Origin: Vibrio sp. SS-MA-C1-2
GTDB taxonomy: Bacteria > Pseudomonadota > Gammaproteobacteria > Enterobacterales > Vibrionaceae
Length of the DNA stretch: 64,000 nucleotides
Assembly (NCBI RefSeq): GCF_021513135.1
Contig: NZ_CP090980.1
Coordinates: 62,001 to 126,000, forward strand
Reading direction: 5' to 3'
Shown here: positions 9,122-18,486 of the stretch, one piece after another
Layout of the letters: the number at the start of each line of letters is the position of its first letter
How positions within the stretch are numbered: position 1 is the stretch's first letter
Translations under genes and position numbers: made by a program
The notes under the pieces: generated by a model
The model's input: only the letters and a program-made list of their open reading frames with translations
The model's database searches: none
What the model was told of the DNA's origin: nothing

Positions 9122-9247
9122 ATGCAAGTTAATGAAAATACATTCATGAAATTACGGCTGCCTACAAATCAAGAATATTTATTGGATAGTGAAAGTGATA
9201 TTTTTGTAGCTGAATTTATCCCAGAATCTGAAATAAATCAGTGCTAA
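9122..9247 (+). CDS. Hypothetical small protein (41 aa)
   Basis: ATG 9122 has GGAAGG 7 bp upstream and opens a 41-codon frame (MQVNENTFMKLRLP, and so on to IPESEINQC). It is acidic, with no signal peptide or membrane segment. The longer frame from 9017 would include the repeat remnant and is rejected. It may be a real small gene or the tail of a decayed one; it sits between the repeat remnant and the TerB-like gene. Confidence 0.35.
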   Translation: MQVNENTFMKLRLPTNQEYLLDSESDIFVAEFIPESEINQC

Positions 9248-9314
9248 CAAGACATTGAAGCTTTACATCAATGTTTGTGGCGTTAGCTGCCTAATTATCT
9301 AATAAGGGAATTTT

Positions 9315-9842
9315 ATGCACATAATTTTAGGCATTTTAGGTGTAGTCGTAACCATATTGGTTTTACTTAATCGGCTACAGGAAGGCGGTATCGATATAGG
9401 ATGGTTAAATCCATTTAGTTGGAACCGAAGACGTAAATTCAGACAACAATACGAATTGCCATCATATTATTCATTAGATTCACCTATGGATGTCGCAGCT
9501 TTGTTTATGCTCTCAATCGCAAAAGCAGATGGTGATATTACAAAAGAACAAAAAAACGAGCTTCTAGAACTTTTCCAAACGGAGTTTAAGTTGTCTTTTG
9601 AAGAGTCAAAAAGTCTATTGGCTTCCAGCTCACATATTTTGGGTAATGGTGCGGAGGTGAAGTCAAATCCAAAATCTGTTATCGCTAAAAGCTTCGAATC
9701 TTTTACCCCAGAGCAATCAGAATCCACCAAACAACTCTTAACACATGTTGCCAATATAGAGGGGCAGCCAAGTAGCGAGCAACAAAAGCTATTAAAGTCT
9801 ATTATTTCCGTTTTGCCCTCTTCGAATGAGGCAAAGTGGTAG
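9315..9842 (+). CDS. Membrane-anchored TerB-like protein
   Basis: 175 aa. Residues 2-18 (HIILGILGVVVTILVLL) form one N-terminal membrane segment, followed by a basic stretch (NRRRKFRQQY). Residues about 54-100 (DVAALFMLSIAKADGDITKE onward) look like a helical TerB/DjlA-type domain with its acidic D-G-D-I-T-KE loop. Such domains occur in tellurite-resistance TerB and in DjlA-type co-chaperones; a metal-binding role has been suggested. No ter partners are nearby. RBS AAGGGAA precedes the ATG. Function not assigned. Confidence 0.55.
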   Translation: MHIILGILGVVVTILVLLNRLQEGGIDIGWLNPFSWNRRRKFRQQYELPSYYSLDSPMDVAALFMLSIAKADGDITKEQKNELLELFQTEFKLSFEESKSLLASSSHILGNGAEVKSNPKSVIAKSFESFTPEQSESTKQLLTHVANIEGQPSSEQQKLLKSIISVLPSSNEAKW

Positions 9843-10015
9843 CAGTTAACAAGCTGTTTAACAAAGGCAAAATACAGTTGCTTTTGCTCCCTTGGTCGAA
9901 GAGCATCCGTCGGACTTTGCTCGATGGATAGCTTTCTTTTTCCTATCATATTTTAGGTATTTATTTCTGGGTTTGTTTTAAATCATATCGATAAATAATT
10001 TATTGTTCTTAAGAC

Positions 10016-10360
10016 CTAATGCACTGTTAGTTTAGCTAGAAGATCTTCTACTTTTGCTGCCGCACTTAGTTGACGTAATTGTTCTTGGCTTTCACTATTG
10101 TTGGTTAGTTCTAGTCCTTGTTTTGAAAACTGTATAGAAGCCCCAGATGAAATAATATGATTGATTAAAGGAATACTCTCGTTTAGAGATCCACTAAAAC
10201 TATCTAAATCGTCACATACAATAGAATCACCCATTTTTAACTGCAACAATAGATCGACAAGAACAGGCTTCTTTTGATTATCCAACTCTAAATGGAGCTC
10301 ATTGATGTTGTTATTGTCATTAAGCTGTTTGCTATCTATGTTGTAGTAGTATTGAGTCAT
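10016..10360 (-). CDS. Resolvase N-terminal-like small protein
   Basis: 114 aa. Residues about 43-83 (MGDSIVCDDLDSFSGSLNES, then IPLINHIISSGASIQFSKQG) follow the serine-recombinase pattern GD.LVV..LDRLGRS..D....I..L...G..I.F. The start YYYNIDSKQL could align with the Y.RVST catalytic-serine motif. The Arg of DRLGR is replaced (DSFSG), and there is no C-terminal HTH domain, so DNA cleavage is doubtful. It is either a domesticated regulator or a decayed recombinase stub. The similarity was judged by eye. Confidence 0.45.
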   Translation of the reverse strand: MTQYYYNIDSKQLNDNNNINELHLELDNQKKPVLVDLLLQLKMGDSIVCDDLDSFSGSLNESIPLINHIISSGASIQFSKQGLELTNNSESQEQLRQLSAAAKVEDLLAKLTVH

Positions 10361-10731
10361 AATTCTATCTCTTATTAGGTATTTATCTATTATATGTCAG
10401 AGATTATTTTTGTCGTATAAATCATATGAAATCTTTGGCATAGCTCTCAATTTTGTTGTTTTTTAATAAAATTATTTGATATCTGTCGCATTATTTTACC
10501 GCTAACACTGAATATGTAATATGTGTTATCTCAATTATAAGAAACGTTATATTTATTTAATCTTCTTTCTTAAAGCGACTATTTGTGCAGTTAAGTTGAG
10601 CGTAAAGTCGAATACAGCGTTGGATTAATGGTGTTTGCTGCTTCTCCAAACGATTTAAATCTTGGTGTAAAGTGCGATTAAAACATCATATTGGCTAGGT
10701 CATACAATAATGATTAAGACGGGAGAGGGCT
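10361..10731. other. Intergenic region before mepA
   Basis: 371 bp, AT-rich. It must hold the promoters for the minus-strand resolvase-like gene and for mepA. I see no repeat, hairpin or coding frame worth naming. Confidence 0.3.
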
Positions 10732-11628
10732 TTGAATTTTTCCTCACAAAAACAATATAAATTCAAAATAATGAATAAAGTACAAAAAGTGATTATGTTC
10801 TGTTTATTATTTTCTGTAAAAAGTTGGGGAATCAGTTGGCAAGACTTTTCAACACCAATAGATGAGAACCCCGAATCAATAGGGTTTTATGCTAATGGCT
10901 GTTTACTCGGTGCACAAAATCTTCCATTAGATGGAGAAGGCTATCAAGTTATTCGCACCTCAAGAAATCGTTATTATGGTCATCCAAATACGATTGATTT
11001 TATTGAAAAATTAGCCCGTAAAGTCAACCATGAAAGGTTTGGCAGTTTATTAATCGGTGATATTAGCATGCCTCGAGGCGGTCGATTTACGTCTGGACAT
11101 GCAAGTCATCAAACTGGGCTTGATGTCGATATTTGGCTTAAACCAGGTAAAGAGGATTACTCAATTAAACAGCGTGAAAATCTTGAACCTTATCGTGTTG
11201 TTAATTTAAAACAGTTCACGATGAATGACAATAATTGGACTGAGGAGCATGCACGAGTAATAGCGACAGCGGCAATGGATAAGAGTGTCGAACGAATCTT
11301 TGTTCATCCTGTGATTAAAGAAGCCTTGTGTCAATTGGATTGGAATAACCGAGATTGGTTGAGTAAAATTAGACCTTGGTGGGGACATCATTACCATTTT
11401 CATGTTCGACTACAATGTCCATCGGACAGCTTAGAGTGTAAACCTCAAGCCTTACCTGCCGATGATGATGGCTGTGGAAAAGAACTCTACTCATGGTGGC
11501 CTAAAACAGTAGTGGAAAACCCGACAAACAAAGTCAAAAAAGTAAAAGCGCCAGTAAATAAACCACAAAAGAAAAATCGCAAAAAGAAGCCGTTACGTTG
11601 TCAAGAAATTCTTGATGGCAGATTTTGA
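10732..11628 (+). CDS. mepA: Penicillin-insensitive murein endopeptidase
   Basis: 298 aa periplasmic LAS-family metallopeptidase that cuts D-Ala-meso-DAP cross-links in peptidoglycan. A signal peptide (MNKVQKVIMFCLLFSVKSWG) is followed by the typical GCLLGA, SRNRYYGHP, SGHASHQTGLDVDIWL and WWGHHYHFHVRL zinc-binding segments. The C-terminus is unusually basic (KKVKAPVNKPQKKNRKKKP). Start is uncertain: TTG 10732 has GGGAG 6 bp upstream; ATG 10771 gives a more conventional signal peptide but has no ribosome-binding site. Confidence 0.93.
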   Translation: MNFSSQKQYKFKIMNKVQKVIMFCLLFSVKSWGISWQDFSTPIDENPESIGFYANGCLLGAQNLPLDGEGYQVIRTSRNRYYGHPNTIDFIEKLARKVNHERFGSLLIGDISMPRGGRFTSGHASHQTGLDVDIWLKPGKEDYSIKQRENLEPYRVVNLKQFTMNDNNWTEEHARVIATAAMDKSVERIFVHPVIKEALCQLDWNNRDWLSKIRPWWGHHYHFHVRLQCPSDSLECKPQALPADDDGCGKELYSWWPKTVVENPTNKVKKVKAPVNKPQKKNRKKKPLRCQEILDGRF

Positions 11629-11823
11629 CAATAAACACCTAATTACCATCTCACCACAAAATATTATGCTTGATCAATGAAGTTGTCATTAAACTACTGT
11701 TTAATATGATTTTATAAAATAACTTTAAACAAGTTGAAATGAAATTTTTAGGATTTGTTATTATATAATAAGAATCAATAAAGTGTTTAAAAGTATTTTA
11801 TCCAACAATTAAATGTTCATTCT

Positions 11824-12570
11824 ATGGTAATTTCAATGCTTAAAAGAATAATCAAACGTGTTGCTAAATATCTAACTCTCCCATTTATTGGTGGAATACT
11901 TTGTATTTCGACCTCTGCTCAATCAAGTTCAAACATGATCAAAGATGTGGCTAACAAGCCGTTAGCATATTCTTCAAATTTAATCGATATTAATGCCACT
12001 CAGTTAATAGCAAGGGATAACTTACTCATTGATTGCCGTCCTTCTGAATACTATAACGGTTGGCCTGAAAATGATGCTCAACTTGGGGGGCATCTGCCAA
12101 ATGCGGAATCCTTTCCCTCGTCATGGTTAACCAAATTAAATAGAGAAAAATTAAGCATTCTTTTATCTGAACGCTTTGATTTAAATATCCCTGAGAATAG
12201 TGCAAAAAATATCTATCTCTATTGTCAGAAACCTGATGCAAAAACATTACAACTCGAATTGCAAAACGTGGGTTTTACCAATATACATTTAGTGACCCAA
12301 TCTGTTGCTGAATATAACCATCAACTCATTGCGCAACCTAATTACGGCAAACTAGTATCAGCTCGTTGGTTGAATCTTGTATTAGCCGGTAAACCTGTGA
12401 ATCAACCACCGACTAAGGATTATAATGTCGTGGAAGTGGGGTGGGGACCACTGAAAAAAGCGGAATACTTCTTAGCTCATATTCCAAAAGCACTTTATCT
12501 CGATACCAATAAGATTGAGAGTGAGCCGTTATGGAACCGATTACCTGATGATGAGATTAAAAAAATTTAG
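11824..12570 (+). pseudogene. ynjE: YnjE-like triple-rhodanese sulfurtransferase, 5' fragment
   Basis: 248 codons ending in a TAG just after a run of seven A (12559-12565). It encodes a hydrophobic signal-like N-terminus, rhodanese domain 1 (about residues 50-160, with an LIDCRPSEYY start) and the first half of domain 2. The rest of domain 2 and domain 3 continue in the -1 frame (12561-13241). Together about 470 aa would match the periplasmic three-domain thiosulfate sulfurtransferase YnjE. The break may be a true mutation, phase variation, slippage or a sequencing error. Start ATG 11824 or 11836 is unresolved. Confidence 0.75.
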
Positions 12571-13241
12571 CACAACTGGGTATCGTACAAGATCAAACGG
12601 TGATTATCTATGGGCGTGATACTTCTGCTGCCGCCCGTGCTGCATCGATTATGATGAATTTAGGTGTAAAAGATGTCCGTTTGCTGGATGGTGGTTGGAC
12701 GATTTGGCAGCAGACAGATTCACCTCAACAAGCATTAATTAATTATAAACAACCTCAGAACACGTTTGGTACTGAGCGTTCAAATAAAACGGTAATCATT
12801 GATACTAAAGAAGTGAAGACTTTATTGAAAGATAAAAATAAAAACTCTTTAGTCAGTATTCGTTCTTGGCAGGAATATATTGGTAACACCAGTGGTTATA
12901 GTTACATCGATCCAAAAGGGCGTATTGCTGGAGCTAAATGGGGGCATGCGGGTAGTGACCCATATCATTTAGAAGATTTTAGAAATGTCGATGGAACAAT
13001 GCGAAGTTCTCAACAAATCATTAAAATGTGGCAGCAGTGGGGGATAAATTCAAAACAAAATGTATCCTTTTTCTGTGGCACTGGTTGGCGTGCATCTGAA
13101 GCTTTCTTTTATGCTTATGTGATGGGATGGCAAAATATTTCTGTCTATGATGGTGGTTGGTATGAGTGGAGTTCAATAAAAGAGAATAAAGTTGAAACTG
13201 GAATACCTTCAAAAGCTGTTCAATATAGTGAAGTGGATTAA
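12561..13241 (+). pseudogene. ynjE: YnjE-like triple-rhodanese sulfurtransferase, 3' fragment
   Basis: The frame is open from 12561 (KNLAQLGIVQDQTVIIYGRD) and lacks its own convincing start; a GTG at 12600 has no ribosome-binding site. It completes rhodanese domain 2, whose active-site loop reads YGRDTSA with no cysteine, and carries domain 3 with the catalytic loop FFCGTGWRASE. CGTGWR is the active-cysteine loop expected in YnjE. It joins the 5' fragment by a -1 shift at the A7 run. Two rhodanese domains without Cys and one with it is the known YnjE pattern. Confidence 0.75.
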
Positions 13242-13326
13242 AAATCCTTGGATTCATTCAATACAGCATCAATCTAGAAATTTTAAGTAAGTAGAATATA
13301 AGAACGTGAATAGTAACAAAATTAGA

Positions 13327-13365
13327 GGTAATACAGTGGTGAGTATTACCCTAGTTTCATTTTTT
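13327..13365 (+). terminator. Terminator after the rhodanese gene
   Basis: GGTAATAC and GTATTACC arms with an 8-nt loop, followed by a T-rich tail ending in TTTTTT. It lies between the convergent rhodanese and ferredoxin genes. Confidence 0.6.
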
Positions 13366-13392
13366 GGATTAAAGCGAAGAAAAAGAAGGCGT

Positions 13393-13644
13393 TTATACTA
13401 AACCTTGTAGTTTTACATATTTATCAAGTAGCTGCTCTTCAGTTTCGACATGGTCAGGATCGACAATGATACAATCGATAGGACAAACACTCATACAAGT
13501 TGGCTTGTCATAGTGACCTTGGCACTCGGTACATTTATCAGGATCTATTTCGTAGATCTCCGCACCAAATGTAATTGCCTCATTAGGGCACTCTGGGTCA
13601 CACATATCACAGTTGATACATTTTTCAGTGATTTTTAAAGCCAT
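13393..13644 (-). CDS. yfhL: YfhL-type 2[4Fe-4S] ferredoxin
   Basis: 83 aa. Two clusters are clear: CINCDMCDPECPNEAI at residues 9-24 and CTECQGHYDKPTCMSVCPID, where an eight-residue insertion (QGHYDKPT) separates the second and third cysteines. That insertion and the acidic C-terminal helix define the YfhL/Alvin ferredoxin type, a low-potential cytosolic electron carrier. Single gene, without isc neighbours. Its electron donor and acceptor cannot be read from context. Confidence 0.9.
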   Translation of the reverse strand: MALKITEKCINCDMCDPECPNEAITFGAEIYEIDPDKCTECQGHYDKPTCMSVCPIDCIIVDPDHVETEEQLLDKYVKLQGLV

Positions 13645-13814
13645 ATTGATTTCTAAACCATGTAAAATTTAAAAGAGGGTTATTGAATAAACCCAGTAGA
13701 AAGCGGCGCGAAGTGTATCATAAAATAACGAAAACCAAAAATAGCAAAAGACCAGCGTAAACGAGTTTATGCTGGTCGATAATGAGTGATTAATATTGAT
13801 TTAATTCGAAGAAT

Positions 13815-16145
13815 TTACCGCTTTAAGGCATTAAGTTTAACTTTAGCCTGTTCAAACAATTGTTGAGCTGGCTTATCTAATAATAACTCAATAGCCTCTG
13901 TTACATGGTCAACACTCCAGATAGTAAACTCGTTGTTTTCTATTGCCTGTTGAATATCAGCACGTAGCATTAGATTCTTAATATTAGAACTGGGAATGAT
14001 AACACCTTGTTGCTTATCTCGACCTTTAAGCTGACAGACATCAAAGAAGCCCTCTACCTTTTCATTAACACCACCAATCGGCTGACTTTCGCCAAATTGA
14101 TTCATCGATCCTGTAATTGATATAGACTGCTTAATTGGCTGCTCTGAGAAGGCAGAAATAATGGCACAAAGTTCAGCCATCGATGCACTATCACCATCAA
14201 CACCCCCATAATTTTGCTCAAAGGTGAGTGTGGTCGAAAGTGGCAAAGTGGTATCTTTTGCCAACATAGATTTAAGGTAAGCGGTCAAAATCATCACCCC
14301 TTTAGAGTGGATCTCACCGCCCATATTAACTTGTCGTTCGATATCAACCACTTCACCACTGCCGAAGCGGGTAGTCGCTGTTATTCGGTTTGGTGCGCCA
14401 AATTGAAAGTCTTGGGTTGCTAAAACTGATAACGCATTGACTTGACCAACAACAGCACCCTCAACCTGCAATAAGGTCGTACCATTTTTAAACCCCTCCA
14501 TAACCATATCTTGTAAGCGACTAACTCGTTGTTGCTGGTTTTTTAACGCTTGCTCAACATGTTTCAAGTGGATCATCTTAGCATTGGCTGATTTTGCACT
14601 GTAATTGCTTTCACGAAGTAAATTAGCAATGTGAGCAGAATGAAGAGATAATTTATTTTGATTATCTGCTTGGCGTGAGCTGTATTCGATAATTCGAGAT
14701 ATAGCTCGGTATTCGCAATGAAGCATTTTATTGTCATGAACGATACTGGAGATAAAGCGCGCATATTGATCTTCGCTCTCTTTTGTTCTGTGCATTTCAT
14801 CTTCAAAGTCTGCGGTCACTTTAAATAATTCTTTAAACTCAGGATCATAATGTTGTAATAGTTGATAAGTTTGATAATCACCAAAAATAATGATTTTCAC
14901 ATCGAGGGGAATGGACTCTGGCTCTAAAGAGATCGTTCCTGATAATGTGACTTCTCGTTCTAAAGACGTGAGGTTTAATTGGCGAGATCGAAGTGCGCGT
15001 TTTAATCCATCCCAAACATAAGGGCGCTCTAATACTTTTATTGCATCAATGAGCAGTACGCCACCATTGGCTCGATGTAGACTGCCCGAACGGATCAGGG
15101 AATAATCAGTGAAAACCGTCCCTTTGTAGGTTGCATTCTCAATGTAACCAAATAGAGAATGATAGGTTGGGTTCTCTTCTACAACAATGGGGTAATGGTC
15201 TTGTTGTTGGCAGACTAAGACATTGATTTGATAGCGGCGAGGGAGTTTTTTCTCTAAGGCAGCATAACTTAATGCAACTTCATCTTCACTGTCTTGCAGG
15301 AAAATATCCACATTTTTTATAATATCATCGAGCATTTCTTTAAGGTAATTGCTCACAGCCCGATCAGAGTGGTATTTTTTTATTAATGGCTTAAGATGAT
15401 GATTAAGAACTTCCGTTGTGATATCTGAGTTTAGATTTTCAACATCTTCTGAAAATTTCTCCTCCCACTCTGTAATATTCCTCACCATTTTTCGAAGTTT
15501 TATTTCTAACTTATCAATGGTTGCGATAAATTCTTTTTGTTCACTTTTAGGCAGGTCATTAAAAGAGTCATCGGTATGAGGGGTTTCTTTATCAACCATA
15601 GCAATGAATTGATAGTCACCTTGGGCTGTCATCGACAGACTGATATTTAAACGTGCAGATTCTTCTGTCAATTCGACCAATGCTTTTTCTTGTTTATCAT
15701 GGAGTTGATTTTTTAAGATCTCAGAACGGGCATAATAGACTTCATTATCAAAGGAGAGCGGTAAAGCTTTCACTAATTTGGTCATTAGGGTTTCAATTTC
15801 ATTTTTGAATTGATTCGCAGTACCTGCCGCAAGTTGTAATACTTTAGGTGTACGTAAATCGTCATAATTTGCTACGTAACACCAATCAACTAAAGCTTGT
15901 TGAGTAGAGTGGTGGCGTTCTAAATACCGAAGCACCATTGTACGTTTTCCTAGCCCATTTTGACCGATAGCATAGATGTTATAACCTTTATCTGGAATAG
16001 ACATCGCAAACTCAACGGCTTGCTGTGCACGTGCCTGACCAACAATCTCATTTAAAGGTTCAAGATATTTTGTTGATTTGTGAGTTTGACTATCGATACT
16101 TGCTTTACGGTAGAGGTCTGAGGTTAACAGTTTTTGAATGGTCAT
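13815..16145 (-). CDS. Lon-family ATP-dependent protease (LonB/YcbZ type)
   Basis: 776 aa. An N-terminal Walker A variant (GQNGLGKRT, residues 61-69) and a long coiled insertion lead into a Walker B-like LLIDAIKVLERPYVWD region. The C-terminal Lon proteolytic domain has the catalytic serine in GDSASMAELCA and the catalytic lysine in GGVNEKVEGFFDVC. This is the YcbZ/LonB-like soluble Lon paralogue of gammaproteobacteria, not canonical Lon. Substrates are poorly known. It is monocistronic. Confidence 0.88.
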   Translation of the reverse strand: MTIQKLLTSDLYRKASIDSQTHKSTKYLEPLNEIVGQARAQQAVEFAMSIPDKGYNIYAIGQNGLGKRTMVLRYLERHHSTQQALVDWCYVANYDDLRTPKVLQLAAGTANQFKNEIETLMTKLVKALPLSFDNEVYYARSEILKNQLHDKQEKALVELTEESARLNISLSMTAQGDYQFIAMVDKETPHTDDSFNDLPKSEQKEFIATIDKLEIKLRKMVRNITEWEEKFSEDVENLNSDITTEVLNHHLKPLIKKYHSDRAVSNYLKEMLDDIIKNVDIFLQDSEDEVALSYAALEKKLPRRYQINVLVCQQQDHYPIVVEENPTYHSLFGYIENATYKGTVFTDYSLIRSGSLHRANGGVLLIDAIKVLERPYVWDGLKRALRSRQLNLTSLEREVTLSGTISLEPESIPLDVKIIIFGDYQTYQLLQHYDPEFKELFKVTADFEDEMHRTKESEDQYARFISSIVHDNKMLHCEYRAISRIIEYSSRQADNQNKLSLHSAHIANLLRESNYSAKSANAKMIHLKHVEQALKNQQQRVSRLQDMVMEGFKNGTTLLQVEGAVVGQVNALSVLATQDFQFGAPNRITATTRFGSGEVVDIERQVNMGGEIHSKGVMILTAYLKSMLAKDTTLPLSTTLTFEQNYGGVDGDSASMAELCAIISAFSEQPIKQSISITGSMNQFGESQPIGGVNEKVEGFFDVCQLKGRDKQQGVIIPSSNIKNLMLRADIQQAIENNEFTIWSVDHVTEAIELLLDKPAQQLFEQAKVKLNALKR

Positions 16146-16446
16146 AGGCTACCCTTGAGATTGGTTTTATTTGTTAGTGTAGTTTAAATTTATTACTTTT
16201 TAATGGCTTATCTGATTATTAATGTCGATTTATTGTTTTTGATAATGAATGTTACGCATGTAGGTAGTTTATCGGTATCGGTTGAATATTTATGTGGGAT
16301 TTTTGACTGCTTGTTTACGCTATATTAAAAAGCAACGCTATGATAAGGCATCGTCGTCCTTTAGCGAGAATATTTATTACCTCTTCTGATAAGCTCTATC
16401 AGCGTGAATAAACAATTGATAACTTGCTGAGATATTCAATGTAACG
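16146..16446. other. Gene-free region upstream of the rdh1 control block
   Basis: About 300 bp between the Lon-type gene start and the repeat. It presumably holds the Lon promoter on the minus strand. Nothing else is recognisable. Confidence 0.3.
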
Positions 16447-16578
16447 AATATCCCCTTTTTACTTGCAGTTACTAGGTTGTTGGCTTCGCTCATTCGACCC
16501 AATCATATAGCACACCTATACTCATGGGGCCTCATTCACTTGCCGCCTACTAGCAACGCCAATGACTTTGGGTATAGA
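16447..16578. repeat. Intergenic palindromic repeat, full copy upstream of rdh locus 1
   Basis: About 132 bp. The left end has ACTTGCAGTTACTAGGTTGT, the middle has CAATCATATAGCACACCTAT followed by ACTCATGGGGCC, and the right end has GCCGCCTACTAGCAACGCCA followed by ATGACTTTGGGTATA. The ends are imperfect inverted repeats. It closely resembles the copy at 62686-62838 and, more loosely, 29523-29645. Confidence 0.85.
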
Positions 16579-16635
16579 TAGAGGATCAGAATGACTTTTA
16601 GTTATAGTCACTATACCTTAACTGGATGACGATTA

Positions 16636-16649
16636 TTGATCTCTGTCAG
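16636..16649 (+). promoter_or_regulatory. FNR-like box of rdh locus 1
   Basis: TTGATCTCTGTCAG has a perfect left half and a right half with two mismatches to TTGATNNNNATCAA. It sits at the same distance from the repeat as the perfect box of locus 2 (29705-29718) and its left half continues with the same CT. Confidence 0.5.
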
Positions 16650-16671
16650 CTTATACTCACTCATTATCATT

Positions 16672-16677
16672 GATACT
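16672..16677 (+). promoter_or_regulatory. Candidate -10 element of rdh locus 1
   Basis: GATACT (4 of 6 to TATAAT). It predicts a start near 16684, placing the FNR-like box centre at -41.5. Confidence 0.4.
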
Positions 16678-16706
16678 TCTTGGGTATTTATAAAGGAGTA
16701 TAAGTT

Positions 16707-18032
16707 GTGTCTGAGAATTTGACTAATCCAGAGAGTTTAAGTGATGTTGGTAAGTCACGTAGAAATTTGTTGAAATTAAGTGCAGTAGGTGGCGTAGCGA
16801 TGGCAACGGGTGGATTGTCATCAAATGCTAAAGCAGAAGGACGAAGCGAAATTGGTATTGTAAAGCATGATAGTTTTCCTATCACTGTTTCTCCTGATTA
16901 TAAGCGAACAAGTGAGACTAAGACTTCTTTTTACCGCTTTAAAACTCGTGGTATACAATATATTACCCGTCCCGATCCTGATGAGAATAAACCTGGTTTC
17001 ACTTCTATTGATTATGCATTAAAAGCAGGTGCAAGGGCTGCTGCTGTCGCCATGAGTCCTTATGCTCCTGCTTATGAAGGTTATGATCTGCCTAAAATCT
17101 TCAAACCAGACGCATTTAACCCAAGTTTTAAATTTAAAGATAGTGCAACGGCTCATGCTGTTATAAAGCGTGCTGCGAGGCATTATGGTGCAGATTTAGT
17201 TGGTATTACTCGTCGAGATCTACGTTGGGATTATACCCATGTTAGAGAGTTTGAAAATATACATCCATTGGAGGATGCATTACCTTTTGAAGCAAAGACA
17301 GTGATTGTTTTGGGGTTTGAGGTAAATTATGAAGCTCTTCGTGCAGCCCCAACACCGCTTGGCGATTCAGCGATGGTTGATGGGTATGCTCGTATGGGCA
17401 AAACCGCTTATCAATTAGCGGCATTCTTGCACCATCTTGGGTTTCATTCGGCGGGAGTGGGAAATAGTTTTGGTTTAAGTATTCCTTATGCGATTGCTGC
17501 TGGTTTAGGTGAACCTACTCGTATGGGATTATTATTGAACCATAAATACGGGCCTCGTTTGCGATTAGCTAAAGTGTATACCGACTTAGATCTTGATGAA
17601 TATTTTGATAAACCGGTTACCTTTGGTGTCGAGAGTTTTTGTGAAAATTGTATGCATTGTGCGGATAATTGTCCATCAAATGCCATCTCTTTTGATCCTA
17701 AGCCAAGTATGGCGCCACCTAATGATGGAAACGACTGGGGGTTTAGTAATCCAGGTGTCAGGAAGTGGTATGTCAATTGTGATAAATGCTTACAATACTG
17801 GGCTGATTCTAAAACAAGTTGTAGTAGTTGTGTTTCATGCTGCCCTTATAACAAACCTGATTTCTGGCATCATCGTTTAATCGATAAAGTGAATACCATT
17901 TTACCTGGACCACTACATAGCTTTATGGCGGATATGGATCTTTTACATGGATACGGCAAGACGTTTGATGAGACGGCTCCCGCTGTATTTTGGGATGATA
18001 AAGGTCGTGAATATAATGGATTGGGAGATTAA
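16707..18032 (+). CDS. rdhA: Reductive dehalogenase catalytic subunit (locus 1)
   Basis: 441 aa. A twin-arginine signal (SRRNLLK at residues 17-23 followed by a hydrophobic stretch and NAKA) shows export of the folded enzyme. The C-terminal part has two [4Fe-4S] motifs: CENCMHCADNCP from Cys312, and a second set from Cys358 (CDKC, then CSSCVSCCPY). This order, with a membrane-anchor gene directly downstream, is the RdhA family, cobamide-dependent enzymes that remove halogen from organohalides. The related QueG lacks a Tat signal and partner. GTG start with GGAG 8 bp upstream. The substrate cannot be predicted; the protein is shorter than locus 2 (527 aa). Confidence 0.88.
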   Translation: MSENLTNPESLSDVGKSRRNLLKLSAVGGVAMATGGLSSNAKAEGRSEIGIVKHDSFPITVSPDYKRTSETKTSFYRFKTRGIQYITRPDPDENKPGFTSIDYALKAGARAAAVAMSPYAPAYEGYDLPKIFKPDAFNPSFKFKDSATAHAVIKRAARHYGADLVGITRRDLRWDYTHVREFENIHPLEDALPFEAKTVIVLGFEVNYEALRAAPTPLGDSAMVDGYARMGKTAYQLAAFLHHLGFHSAGVGNSFGLSIPYAIAAGLGEPTRMGLLLNHKYGPRLRLAKVYTDLDLDEYFDKPVTFGVESFCENCMHCADNCPSNAISFDPKPSMAPPNDGNDWGFSNPGVRKWYVNCDKCLQYWADSKTSCSSCVSCCPYNKPDFWHHRLIDKVNTILPGPLHSFMADMDLLHGYGKTFDETAPAVFWDDKGREYNGLGD

Positions 18033-18034
18033 CG

Positions 18035-18379
18035 ATGTCTGGATTTGGAATTTTTACAGGAATTGAAGTTTTATTCTTTTGGCTTGGGGTTATCTGTTTA
18101 GCGACATTCCAAGGACTAATCTGGTTAAGAGTTAAATATAAAGCAAATTGGCTTGGGTTAGTTATATTAACTGTTGGTCTTGGGGCGATGATCTTTGATA
18201 TTGCTTGGGCGGTTAGTTCTGTTTTAGAAAAAGAGCCACAATCAGCCTCAATGAGTGTGATTGCTATTTTCCTTCCTGGATTATTGATTGCGATTCTAGG
18301 TGCTCGTTTGGCATTGAAAAATAAGATTAAAGCAGAACCGAACAAAAAAAGAACGAACTTAACCCAAGAGATTGCATAA
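18035..18379 (+). CDS. rdhB: Reductive dehalogenase membrane anchor (locus 1)
   Basis: 114 aa with three hydrophobic segments (about residues 10-32, 39-60, 72-92). The loop WAVSSVLEKEPQSASM matches the RdhB/PceB pattern W...S..E.E.QA, whose two glutamates face the dehalogenase. It starts 2 bp after the rdhA stop. Its role is to hold RdhA on the outer face of the cytoplasmic membrane. The C-terminus is basic and cytoplasmic-like. Confidence 0.85.
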   Translation: MSGFGIFTGIEVLFFWLGVICLATFQGLIWLRVKYKANWLGLVILTVGLGAMIFDIAWAVSSVLEKEPQSASMSVIAIFLPGLLIAILGARLALKNKIKAEPNKKRTNLTQEIA

Positions 18380-18486
18380 TAAACAATAAGCCTAAAGTAA
18401 TTGCAGTTATTAGTGAGTAATCAGTATATAAAACGAGCGAGTAACTGCAACTAAAAAGGTACAAATAGAACATAACTGAAATTAAA

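Noticed and set aside
12540-12610. Programmed -1 frameshift in the rhodanese gene
   Set aside because: There is an A-run but no clear stimulatory hairpin or upstream Shine-Dalgarno; kept only as one option.
16707-18032. RdhA of locus 1 being epoxyqueuosine reductase QueG
   Set aside because: It has a Tat signal, RdhB directly downstream and RdhC in the operon; QueG is cytosolic and unaccompanied.
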